A DNA stretch of 64,000 bases, from contig VFFE01006712.1 in the NCBI GenBank assembly GCA_008921705.1, forward strand, positions 186,001 to 250,000, read 5' to 3'. The DNA is from Burhinus oedicnemus. Taxonomy: Eukaryota; Chordata; Aves; Charadriiformes; Burhinidae. The notes under the pieces were generated by a model, which searched no databases, was not told the origin of the DNA, and saw only the letters and a program-made list of their open reading frames with translations. Both the position numbers and the translations under genes were made by a program. Each line of letters starts with the position of its first letter. The stretch's first letter is position 1. Shown in pieces: positions 1 to 12,100 of this stretch.

Positions 1-1489
1 TTCAGTAGGTACCCCCTTCTCAGATGAATTCCCTGTGCTATGGGCTATTTTAACAATTGCCTGGCATTCAGAGGCTTAGTGGCTGCCTAACCTTATGTGC
101 AAGGTAGTTACACAAAAATATCCTTGAGAGGAAAAAATAATAAATAATCTTTCAGAAGTCTGGTTTTGTCTGTCCTCTTCATTATGTGTGCAGAAGATGA
201 AATAATTGTGGCTATTGCCATCGGAGGTGGACATACATGTTTCCTTGATGTCGATAGCGTACATGTAAAAAATGTCATTCTAGGAAAAAGTAAGTATATA
301 TAGATGGTGAAGTAAAATATGAAGTCAGGAGTGTCTCTTCAGCATAAAGTGACATATGTAGCATCTGTTATTCTGGAATACAAGTAGATCATGAAAGGAG
401 ATTCATCTTAAAGATCCAGGAAAATCTTAGACACCAATAGCTGAATTGTTCATAATCTCTAGCTTTTCTTAACTTTTTCATACAGACATAATAAGGCAAA
501 GTCTGCAACGAGACCATTGTTCTCTATGCTGAATTCTGTATGCAGTTCCCCTGGTGGTCCCTCTGGAGCATAGGTGATCCCCACCAGTGGTCCATCACCC
601 TGGTATTCTGCTCCTCACAGTGACTATGGCAGATGCTGTCTAGGGAGTGTGTGCAAACCTGCCCCCCCTCTGCAGCCCATTCCCCCAGGATTCCCCAACA
701 TGCACTAACATATTTATTTGTCTAATACTTCTTGCATTTTTACCTTAAATCAATGTAGGCCCTCTAATATATCTGCTACAAAGAATTCATGGGATCTTCC
801 CAACAACTTTGGCAGTGAAGACCGATCCAAGGAGTTCACTACACTTCTGTCCTACAGACTTCTCAGTCCTGAGTACGTCTTTTATACCTTGATCATCACA
901 TGGTCCCACCAGTTTCTGTCTGGCTTCCTAGTCTTCTGCATATTCAAAGAACTTCCCTAGTGCTTAGGCTGTTGACATCATTTGTAAAAAGAGAGGTGGA
1001 GAATGGTATCCACTCATTTCAAGAGCGAGCAATCATACCAGTTATGGAAAAAAAGGGTGTGTCAGAGAAGACCATCTTTGCTATCCAGCACTCTGACCAT
1101 TTACAGCAGAAGTGTCAGCCAAGGAGTTTTGTTTCCCAAAGATCCATTACCTGGACATTTTCAACTACCTTCTTTCTCTAGATAATCCATTAATTCATGG
1201 TTGGTCCGCACCAACCCCGAGATAGAGGTTTTTTTCTTTTTTAACTTTGTTCTTGCTCTCACTACTCTAAAAAAGGCTTCAGTCCCTTTGCAGTTCAATG
1301 TTCTGGGTCAGAACTGCCAACATGGGTTGGTCAAAAGTCAGCCCAAATGAACTGTATTCATTTTCATTTTGACAGGTAACCTGGTCTAGTGGATAGAAAG
1401 GAAACTGTGATATAACTCAAGTTCTTGACACATGATATGTTTATAGCAACTAGGGAAATACTATCTTAAAGGAGTTCCCATAAGGTGCC
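1..1489. other. Non-coding, no feature recognised
   Basis: The frames here are short and resemble no family I know. The stretch is mildly AT-rich with scattered C-rich bits near 660. It is probably opsin intron or 5' flank, since an opsin exon follows at 17395 on the + strand, but nothing here proves it. Confidence 0.5.
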
Positions 1490-2145
1490 CATTTCATGAG
1501 CATCTGTCAGGTGCTTTCAGCATTTTCATTACTGATTTGGATGATGGAGTAGGAATCTATGTCTAAAATGGTCAGTGAACATCAGGATTGGTCAAGGCAA
1601 GTGCAGGGTTTTGCTTAGATGGGAGAAATCATACAGAATGGGTAAACACAGGTTGGGAATAAGTACAGTCTAAATGATCTAATTTGAATAGTGAGTCACA
1701 AGCAACATGTGGGTTTGGGAACATGATACCTTTGCAAACAGAATAGATCTTATGGTGGGACAGGTGAGCAGAGGTGTGGAACACCTGACCTCGAGTGTGC
1801 TCTGTTCTGTGTGCTGGTTTTGTTAAACCAAGATAACTAAATACTGAGACCAGACATATGAACAGTTTTCAAAAGTAAAAACACTGTTACTAATGAAAAG
1901 CAGTTATGAAGGTTTAGATCGGATGCTACATGAAAGGTTTGTAAGGATATAAGTGTTGAAAACATGGAGCAGGTTGTTCAGGGATATGAAATATCTTTCT
2001 ATTAGACAGTAACTCTCAGACTGGTCAAGGAATACTTGTCCTGCCTTTAGTCCATACTAGGGAAGGGGGATGATGGACAGCCGAATCTCTTAAGAGTCCT
2101 TCCAGCCCTCTGACTGGATGATTTTAAAGGCATTAAAATTCATAT
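1490..2145 (+). repeat. Degenerate CR1 LINE fragment
   Basis: The stretch around 1510-1555 (cagcattttcattactgatttggatgatgg) resembles the CR1 reverse-transcriptase region that reads 'FNIFINDLDDG'. The end near 2085-2130 (cttaagagtccttccagccct) resembles a CR1 3' end. The intervening sequence follows CR1 order only loosely and carries many breaks. It looks much older than the copies at 24088 or 62562. The boundaries are rough. Confidence 0.5.
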
Positions 2146-5100
2146 CATTCCCAACATTTATTTGCAAAGATTGTAAAACAAATTCATCAAGGTAACAGGA
2201 AATTTACAGTACTAGATATGCCAATATGAAAATGAAATGGTAGAAAAGCAGAGAAATTCAGTCCTTTGCCTCCACCAGCTGCTATTCATTTTAGTGCGCA
2301 TCTGACAAAGTAAAATAAACTTTCAGAATGCCAGATTTTTGAATATGTAACAAGAGCTATAACCCAAAATTTTGCAGAAAGAGCTGACTGTCATGTTTGG
2401 CATTTGTTTTCAGTTAGTTAGAGAATACTTTATGACATGGTTATTATTCTTTGTGATGCATATTTCAGTGTTTCTGTTGCATTAGAAAACATGTATTTCC
2501 TTTTCAAATATTATATCCAACTTTAGAAGATAGACAAAGGACAAAATTTGGCTTAATCTGGAGTTGAAAAATCATGTCCGCTAGTAAAAATATAATTCAG
2601 AGATGTTTTACTAAAAAAAAATACATACATACGTTTTGTCATACTTCTTTGCTCTATCTTGTAATGATGTGTCTGATTCTGTGGGGAAGACACCTAGATG
2701 GCTCCACTTTAAGTCATGATTTGGTGTAAAACTGAAACAAAGCAAAAAATGGCATTTATAACCCCCCTCACCCATATGTATCTATAAATTTTCATGCATT
2801 GTTGCTTCCACAGACTCAACTGGAGAGGACAGATGGGGTAGAAATTGAAAGTCTGTCAGCAAGCCCGTCCTTTCAAGTTGTAAGCATTTGGAAAACTAGA
2901 ATGTTTTGACCCATACAAGAAAGCATCTTATTTTTGTTGGTCTTGTTCATAATTCTAACAAGGAATAGTGTTTAAAATCCAGCTTCCCATCTTTTCTGTA
3001 TTTTGTAGGAGCCACAGTCTGTTTTTACCCATGTTGTGCTGTATATCACAAGTCTATGGTAAGAACATAGAAATGCTGGATCTCGCAGGTCTCCAAGCCA
3101 ACTGGGCGTGATCACTGCTCTTAGTTTTGGCCCTCTGGGACTTGTTTTTCTGATCCCTTTTTTTCCATGTCATCTTGCTGCCCTCCAGCTGCCTTACGCT
3201 GTATCTGACACCTTCAAAATCCTTCCCGTCATTTACACCTGTTTTTCTGGTGGCCTCTTTGTCCCTTTTAGGGGTAGGATGTCTTAAAAATCCTGTAAAA
3301 GCCGGTGAAGTTTGTAGATCTCTGCAAGTTATGAAGCTTGCCTTTCTGAAGGCATGATGATCATGAGCGTTGCAGGCTTGGACAAGCCACTCCCACTCAC
3401 AATTTCCTACGTCTTGTTTTCATGTGGAGCGATGTCTGGCTGCCCACAGTGATCAGGATTCTCCCCTCTTAGAGAAGGTTTCTGGCAGTGGGTGTTTATT
3501 CAGAGTGAGAGGTTTAACAGGCCCACTACCTGCCCTTTTTGGTGGGCCGTGATGTGAAGAAGAATGCTGCTTCATGGAAGTGATCTTCAAAGTAGTGTTA
3601 GAGTCAAGAGTAGGTGTTTCCAGACTAAAGCCATGATGGTTCTCCCGCAAGGGTGCAAATGCCATTAGGAAGGGCAGCATTACAAAGGCAGAGTCTGTAG
3701 CACCAGACTAGGAAAACCTCTATGGAGGAATCACTAGAAGAGTCCACATAACGTGCACTAGAAAATGGATGTTACTTCCTCCATGTCTAATCATGTATTC
3801 TTTCCTTACCTATTTGCTGATCTGTGCCTCACAGGTTCTATCTGTGAAATCTGAAGATTCTACCTTCCCCTTGTAACATCAAATCTTTGGTCTAATATGA
3901 ATATCCCAGTTCCAGTATGAGTTTTTTTATTTTGTGGGGACAGAAATTAAACTTATAACAAGAAAAAGGAAATGTTTGTAGGTGTTTTGTTGTTTTTTTT
4001 GTTGTTTCTTTTTAAAAAAAGCTTGTATTTATTGTAGGTAGATCTAAAAATCAGCCAAAGTACCTCATACTCTGGTTATTTAGAATAACCACTGAAGACA
4101 GAGCTTCTGAACTCACAAAGCAGGAACAATTAGTAGTTTATGGAGCAGAGTTTTTTCATAAAGCAGGTTTTTTTACTTGTATGGGAGCCTCTTCATGAAT
4201 AATAAATCAAGAACTGAAAACTACTTTTCCGTATTTGTTATACCTGTACCATCTTTACAAAAAATATACAGGTTTGGGGCCATCTCTACACATGCAATTC
4301 TGCCACACCTGTACATATATCCAATGTAGCATCAGCTTGTGCAAACTGACTAGATGCAGAGAAATATTTGTAACGTACTGCATAACCCTAACTCTCTTAA
4401 AAACCAAGCGCCCCCTCAGCATGCTGTCCGTGTGCTTGCAGCTTAGGTATGCCCGGCAGGCAGCGGGCATTCGCATTCACACCATCTTCTGGAGACACTC
4501 TGCCCTCCTCACCCATCTGATGGGTAGGATGTCTGGGGAGAGGATTACAGAGTACTTAATATCGGCTTCAGTCTTGTTTAGTCCTGGATTATTCTGTGTT
4601 TAATCATAAACAGAAATTGCTGCGCAGTCAAAGACTGCCTTACAGGGTAATGTATCAAACTCATAAATTTTAACAGTTTGGTTCTGCTTATCTTGCCTTT
4701 TTAGTAATCTAAAACAAATACGAAACTTCATGACAGTTTAAGTTTCCTAACTGGAAGTCTTAAAACGATACATAATTTGTAGAGGACTGTCTGTAGTACT
4801 CAAGCTACAGAAAAGGAATTTATCTTCATTTTCTGTGAGCTGAGATAAATGTTTATAAACACCTAGGCTGGGTACAACTCACTAAGCCAATTTCCCTTTG
4901 CTTACCCTCTCCAGCATATCAGAGCGAGGGCTAGAGAGACCTGACTTCTTCAGCTGCAACGCAATCCTAGGCACACAATGTCCCAAGGAAAAAAACATGT
5001 GTACACCTGAGCTTCAGTCTTACTGCTTAAATTTAATTCCTCTAACTTAGAAGTTTACATGAATTTCTCCCTCCTATTTGTCATTCTGTGTTGCAAAAAG

Positions 5101-5818
5101 GACGATGTGCTGTGAGTGAGATTAAAATTCAGGAGTGTGTTGAGGCTCCTGCTGAGAGGAGAAGGATTGAAGACTTCCAGACTTTGCAGGGTTGGGTTTG
5201 TTTTGGCTTCGTTTGTTTTTTCACTGAATACACCTGTGCCATGATAAGTGTATAATAATTTGAGGGAAAGGGTCTGTCATAAGTATGGAGGAGAATGCTT
5301 TCAGGCCAGTTTCAGCATAATTGCTATATTTTTAAAGATGCCAATGAGACGAGAGCTTTGAAACCACTTTGGATTTATATTCTGTGTAGAGTCTACAGAA
5401 TTTGAGAAGCAGATCTGAGCACATATATTAGGCTTCTTTAAATATAAATAGCTACATGTCAAAGGCATACCCCCATGTCCTTAATGATGCCTTGAATTAT
5501 TTTATATGTGGGTAGAAATATTCAAGGGAGTGGGAGGGGATCCCTCAGTGAAGTATGGGAAAACTTGACCTCTCCCCAGGAAAAGGGGTAATTGTGGTTT
5601 GTACTGAAAGACTGCTGATGCCTGAGAGATTTTAGCATTTGATTTCACTGGAAGGAGAGCAGCTACCAATCCAAAGGAAAGCAAAGCTCAAGTTCTTACC
5701 CACATGTGCTAGCTTGGTGAAAAGTAGCGTTAAATGTGAGAGCTTTATACATGCATGCGAAAATGGATCTAGGAGAATATCCAAGCTCCATTTTTAGGGA
5801 AAAACCTTATCGTGACAC
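2146..5818. other. Non-coding stretch
   Basis: No supported gene. Frames at 4235-4603 (+) and 3453-3680 (-) have no recognisable domain. A short perfect inverted repeat occurs at 4073-4091 (8-base arms, 3-base loop). Confidence 0.5.
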
Positions 5819-5836
5819 TTTTTTTTTTTTTTTTTT
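5819..5836 (+). repeat. Poly(T) tract, 18 bases
   Basis: An uninterrupted run of T follows cgtgacac. It could be an A-tail of an old - strand retroposon, but no retroposon body is recognisable beside it. Confidence 0.9.
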
Positions 5837-5999
5837 AAATTCACAGCCCAGATTCAGAGGAAGTATTGATGTTTAGTGTAGAAAAGGTTGTTGTCAATCT
5901 CATTCAAGGGTGAACGGGCCAGTGAGTCATAACTTGCATCATAGCTTTCTTCTCCAACCTTGGGTGACTCCTGTGTAAGTCTTTTCACACAATTATAGA

Positions 6000-6115
6000 C
6001 ATATGTGTGTGTATATGAATATATTATATAGTATATAATTTTTGTGTATATATACATATATAACATATACAGTATATGGTGTGTATCAATTTTATACGTA
6101 TATATAAATATAGAC
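6000..6115. repeat. Imperfect (TA)n/(TG)n low-complexity tract
   Basis: Alternating purine-pyrimidine sequence made of tatata, tgtgtg and acatat blocks, interrupted several times. It has the appearance of a decayed AT-rich microsatellite. The long - strand frames across it (for instance 5854-6129) are low-complexity artefacts rich in Tyr and Ile. Confidence 0.85.
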
Positions 6116-9100
6116 CTACATTCATACATAGACTGCCTTTTTCAGTGAGAAGGGAGAAGTCATAAACCACACTGCAAACACACCTGAAGGGTGGGGAGAA
6201 GGTTGTAATTTGTTCTGATTCCAGCTGAATAAGTTTGCCGGTCTCAGCTGACATTTACTCTGACTTATATTTATTGTCCTTGCCAATTACGACACGCAGG
6301 CTGTTATTTCCTGCTTTAGCTATATCAGTGTTCCAGTCTTTTGAAGCATTATTTTTTGTCACCTTTGATTGAAACCGCTTTCCCTTTACACGCAGCCCAA
6401 TGTGCACTCCATTTCCTATGTAGATGGTAGCATTTTATTGCTTAGCATCAAGTAGTACCTTTCAAACCTAGAAAGAAATTTTACACATGCCAGTTCATCT
6501 CTTTTTGAAGAGTTCAACCATATTAGTGATTTTGCAGATATACATTCTGCATAGTGCTGTCTCTGGAAGAAAGTACATGGAAACCAAGAAGGAATAAATG
6601 TCTGATATTTTCCCCTTCTGCTCCAGAAATTCTTCAATGCAAAATACACTAAAGTCAGCTTTAAAAAACAGAAATGTTTTCATTTTATCTTTCTTTAGCT
6701 TCAGCTGGGCTGTTAGGTCAGTCAAAGCCATGGCAAAAGTTATTAAAACAAAAAAACCACCCCAAACCAGAAGCTGGTTATTGGAAAAGTAAATCTGTTA
6801 AAGGTATAATTTGTTGGCAAGCTTTTCAAAGAGAGGAGTCTTAAACTAAATTACTGGCTTGATTTTCTAAAAGTGATCTCAGCACCTTCCACCTTTATAA
6901 AAGCAAGTTGTGTTGCTAAGCAGCAACACATGTAGTAATATTCTTATGTGTTATCTTTACAAAACTAGCTGCATTTCTATTCTGTTATTGGAAAGTATCC
7001 TTCACACCTTCAGTTTTTCCTCCCCGAGGTGGAATTCCTCAGTTTTGCCCTCACAGATGAACCCAGTATTATGCGCCATGGGTATAGGGTCATTCTCAGT
7101 CCTGACTTGGTTCGGCAGCTACTGAATCTCCTCCAGGAGTCTGTGTTGTATTTGCTGACAAAACGTCCCTTTTATAACCTGACTCTGGTTTAAGTCAACC
7201 ATGCAACAAAACCAACTGTTTTTTGAAATATCTGCTCCATGCCGTTGCAATGAAAGCAGCCTACACTTTTGTTGATACGTCTTACCATGAAAGTCTTCTA
7301 ACCATGTGATAGATACATCTGGACACCAACAAGCTTAATTAGTTCCCCAGAGCCTGTCCAGTGTCAGTGTTTTGCCAAGTCTCCAATTTTCCTCCTGTCC
7401 CCCTGAAAAACACATAATTTTTTCTAATACTTGTTTTGGCCTTGTTATCACTTTCTGGACATATACTAGTGTAAAATCCCAGGTTTACTGGGTACTGTGC
7501 AATGGGAATAGGAGTAGCTGCCTCTCTATCCCCTTCCTGCTCTTTTCTGGGTGAGGTTCAGTTTGCATAACCTTAGCCACCAAAAGACTGGGCCAAATTA
7601 GTCTTATAGGCTTCTTCTGCAGTCCAAAGGAGGGCAGTGGATCTGCTCAAGCCTTGTCGTTCTTGTGGCATTCTGGATGCTCTGCACCAGGTCAGGAAGG
7701 ATTCTAGCTTTTGGCCATCAGAAAATGTACCAAAACCTCCTTCTTGCCTGAAACAGGTGCAGACAGACCTAGATCCAGGAAACTGCAACGCTACCTACGG
7801 CCTGGGACTGATGTTCCGCTACTTTGAATGGAAGGATCAGAAAAAACAGCTGGTATTTGCTCTCAGAGAGAGCCTGGGGACATTCAGTTCTTCTAGGGCT
7901 CTAAACTTTCAATGCTAACCCTTACATAGTGGCCATTGCACATTTTACAACCCCCAGAACCAGAGCCAGCTTTGACTCAATGGTTTTTCAGGACAAAATA
8001 AGTGTCCTTCTTGATCAAGGAGGACTCATCCCCTTTGCAGCACATGCTGGAAGCAGACTACTGAAAACTTTGAAGTTTCTTTGTCATCCATAGGATATAA
8101 TCTGGTTTTAGGCTAATTCAGGCCAACATGTTCTTGCTGAGCCTGTTGATAGGGACGTCTGTTGGTGTGAGTCAAGGCCAGTTATAACATGCTCACTAGA
8201 ACTGGACTTAGACAAGCAATCAAATACAAGCAATACAGTTTGTGATTGCTATCAGTTTGGGAAAATTAGACCTGATGGCTTCAAGGGAATAGCTTACTTC
8301 TATTACAGTCTCCCAAACTATCTAGGGAATTTGTATGAATAGGGTAAGTCACGTTAGACACATGAAACTCCAGCAACCTTAATATTTTATAGCAGACAGT
8401 TTCTTTTGATCATCTTTTTGATAGAAAATTAATTACTGTTTAAATAACTGTGGACATGACATTTGATGCTTCTTTCATCCCCAGGTATTTTCAACTAAGT
8501 ATATCTTCCAGATAACAAGCACACTTCACTGCCTTTTCAGTTTCCATTTTCCACATATCTTATTTTCTATACATCTTTGATTTGTTTCAGGCAGGTGAGT
8601 GCCGTAGGAGTGTCACCGTCAATATCAGAGATAACAGCTCTGTGCTGTCCCACAATTCCTGAAGGACATGCGTACAAGTAACGCTTTTGAGAAGTGCATA
8701 TCATCACATGCTATATATCTGCTTAAATGAGCTGCCAGGGCTGGTGGCTCCTCAGCGTTATGGTGATCCTATTTCACCTCAGAAGCAATTTTTTTTCATT
8801 ATTGGGTATAGGTTTTAGCAATTCCAAATCACTTTACTTGTCGCTGCCAGACCTTTGGACCATTCAGTGAGTCAGTTCCTATGCATGAGCCAGCTATTTC
8901 ATGTATGCTCCTTACAGTGTGCCGGAGGCAGAACACTTCTCCTGGCCCTGTACGTACCATAGAAGAAACAGCAGCCCCAGCTGCTGGGGGCAGCCACTTG
9001 GGTCTGTCTGTCCCGGCTGCTGTAGGGGTAGGCACACTTTGCCTCTACTCCAGGCTGGTGGGATGCGAGGCAGCTGCGGACCTCCCATGTCGGTGTTAGC

Positions 9101-12100
9101 CCAGTGCTGAGCCCAGGGCACAGGCTCACTCATGGGCAGGCTGAGCTTATTACTCACTGCCAAGTGCAGTGCGTGCTCAGCTCTTGCACTGGAATTGGCT
9201 TGTGTCCTGCCAACCCAGTGTGTGGGAAGCCCACGCTCGTGTTTTTGTAGTCATTGTCCTTGCTGGGTATGTCTGTAGCTATAGAGAAAAAAGAGATAGC
9301 ACCTACTTGGGGAAGATATGAGTATCTAATGTACTTCTCTTTCTAAAACCAAACTGTTAATGCAAACCAAATGATAGCTGTGCATAATACACCTCTAATT
9401 TCCTTGTGCACACTGATGCTAGAAAATACACAGCAAGGAAAGAAGGTCAGGATAAAACATGAGTGGTATATGATGGAAGTGACACCATGAGCTGCTTGTT
9501 TAGTGCATGGGAATGTGTTCGCTGTGTAAGTCAAATTGCTGCTAAAAGCCCTTTAGCTAGTGCAGTGAAAGATTTCCTGCAACTAAGAAGATTATAGTGT
9601 TCCTTAAGTCCACAATAGAACTTCACTGATATTAGCAGCAATAGGAGTTATGCTTCAAGGGCAGTGTACAAAGCCATAAGTTTTGTATTTAAACCATAGC
9701 TTCACTTCACCTTCAGGCATTAAGATGACTATTCCCATTTCAATAACAAAAATTCCCAGTAAAGCCATACTTCAGCTGATAAAATATCCTTCCTATGGAT
9801 TTCAATTCCTAAACTTAATAGTGACATTAAAATAATTAACTATAAAGCCCCTTGTGCAATTTTATGGCTTCCTCCTTCTGTATTTGTTGTTATTAACTCA
9901 TTATGTGGCCCCAACTGAGCAAAGCACTCATATGCATACTTAAATCTCAGTTCAGTCAGTGAACATATAAGTGTAAATGTTTTGTAGAATCAGTGCCCAT
10001 TGGATTCTAAGATGACCTGAAGCAGATGCTTCTGCTTAGTCCCTGTTTCCACAGAGACTATACATCTCTTCAGTGTTCACTCGTTTTGAACTTAGGCGCC
10101 TAAATGCTGATAAAGCAGCATTTATTTTTAAGCCAGTGAGCCCTCTTTTCCCATGATTGTCTATCTTAAACAACAAACAAATTATTTCATCTATCTTAGT
10201 ATTAATTCATAAAGTATCAGTTCTGTGGTAACCCACACTGAAAAGGAAATTACTTGGAGCTTCCATTTCCTACAGCTTTTTAGAGCTTTTCATGCTTTGG
10301 AGTGGGTTTTTTTTGTTTGTTTTTTTTTGCCTTGTTTTTGCTTGAGGACAGGATCCATAGAGATGGGAGAGGAGAAAGCTCATCATAACTGACATTTGAG
10401 TCACTGCTTCGTTTAAGACACTCCTGGGTTAGGCAGAGGGGTTATTCATACCAATAAATGGAGAGCATTTCTAATTTTCTTTTGTTAGAAACGTAACAGA
10501 GAAGACTGCCTTACTTGATTGGTTCATGAAGGAAGAATGATCCTTTTCCAGCTTTTTTGTCTACTGCAGCTTTTGCACTAAAAAGTCTAGCTCCCTTCTG
10601 TTAATTTCAAGAAGCTGTAGTAGACTAAATGTTCAAAGATTGGCAGACTTCCCTCAGATGATTATGAATATTTCATTTGTCTCTGGTTTTGGTAGTACTG
10701 TTGAATATTTGATCATGTCAAAACAAGCACTTATAACTGACACTTGAAGAGGTTGGCAACAAACACTGCTGCTCATAAATAGCCTTCACTTTACTGTGCA
10801 GTTCTGAAGTAGTGAAGAAAACACGGTTATTTGAGTGTAAAATGTACAAAGACAGATCCAGGAATAATGCATCAGCTGTGATAAAAAAAGCACTTTGCAC
10901 TCTGTTTCCATATTGCTTGTTTAGAGTGGGCTACGTAAAGCACAATTACAGCATCCACTATTTAGATGCGCAGAGTATAATAATTGCTATTATGTTCCAT
11001 CTTAATAAATAGCTGGAGAAAGAGAAACTGACTTGAAGGACAAAACACATAAACAGCCCCCTGATTTTTAAGATGCTATGATGTACATGTCCCCTACTTG
11101 AAGTGGCTCTGGATGTTGGATTCTTACTGTGTAGTCTCTCCATCTAGTGGTTAGATGGATGGGATGCCAGATATTCTTCATAACCTTTCAAGATGTTCAC
11201 AACTGAAAATGACTGGGAGCTGTTAAAATATGAAGGAAATGCTTCACGACAGAAACCACATAGCTACGTTAAGTAAGGAGGAGATACTAGGCTAAATGCA
11301 AAAAAGAAAACACAGGGGAATTCAGTGAAAACAATCAGGTTAAATCTTCATCACTGAAGCTTTCCCTTCTTAATAGCTAACTTGAGCCCACTCTCTTGCC
11401 TTATATCTATTAAAAAAAAACCAGCTTGCCCATGGATGATGGGACTATGCACAGTTGTACATGTTAGTGACTCACAGGGGTGACCTGGATAAATGCCCCT
11501 GGGCATTGTGGGCCTCACAGTTGCCGGCAAGATGCAATGACACCATGTCTGTGTACACCCATCCCTCAGGTCTTTCCTGGCGCCTGTGCTTTCTTCTGAG
11601 CAGGTGAAGTGCCACCAGTACTCCCTTGGTCCCACAACTCATGGCCAGCTAAATCCAGAGGGAGCTAAGCAGAGACCACCATAGGTTAAACTTTTGGCTC
11701 TGGAGCACAGGAGGGGGCAGGCTGTCTCCTTGGGCAGGGCATTGCCCAGGGCTCTTCTGTATGGAGCCACATGGTAGCTAAGAAAAATGTTAAAAGCAGT
11801 AAATCTGTCACCAGAGGCAGGGAGCTACAGTCCCATTTTGTCTCGGCTGGAAAGCTCCAGCGTTTAGCCTGAAAAAAGCCGACAGGCTCAGCTGTGGTTG
11901 TCCCCTGGCTGTTCCCTCCAGCAACAGGCTGACTGGACTGGTTGACTTGGCAGTGGTGAGGTCTGGGCTGACCCCTGCATTCCTAAATCGGGTAACCAGA
12001 ACCTGTTACCCTAAAATCATTTCATGTGGCTCATAGCCATATTAATCATCTTTCCCATACCATTGTACAACAGTGTTCATGTGTTTGGAAGGTGATGGTT

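Noticed and set aside
5854..6254. - strand frames rich in Tyr, Ile and Thr
   Set aside because: They are translations of the imperfect TA/TG low-complexity tract.
7050..7530. Possible local duplication (tattatgcgccatgggtatagg near 7070 and tactgtgcaatgggaatagg near 7490)
   Set aside because: Similarity is limited to about 20 bases with several mismatches and the flanks do not align.
7637..7918. 93-codon + strand frame that reads rather protein-like
   Set aside because: No family recognised, and a frame on the other strand overlaps it. I could not support a gene.
11351..11635. 94-codon - strand frame in a GC-richer patch
   Set aside because: No domain, no splice-site logic and no similarity I recognise.
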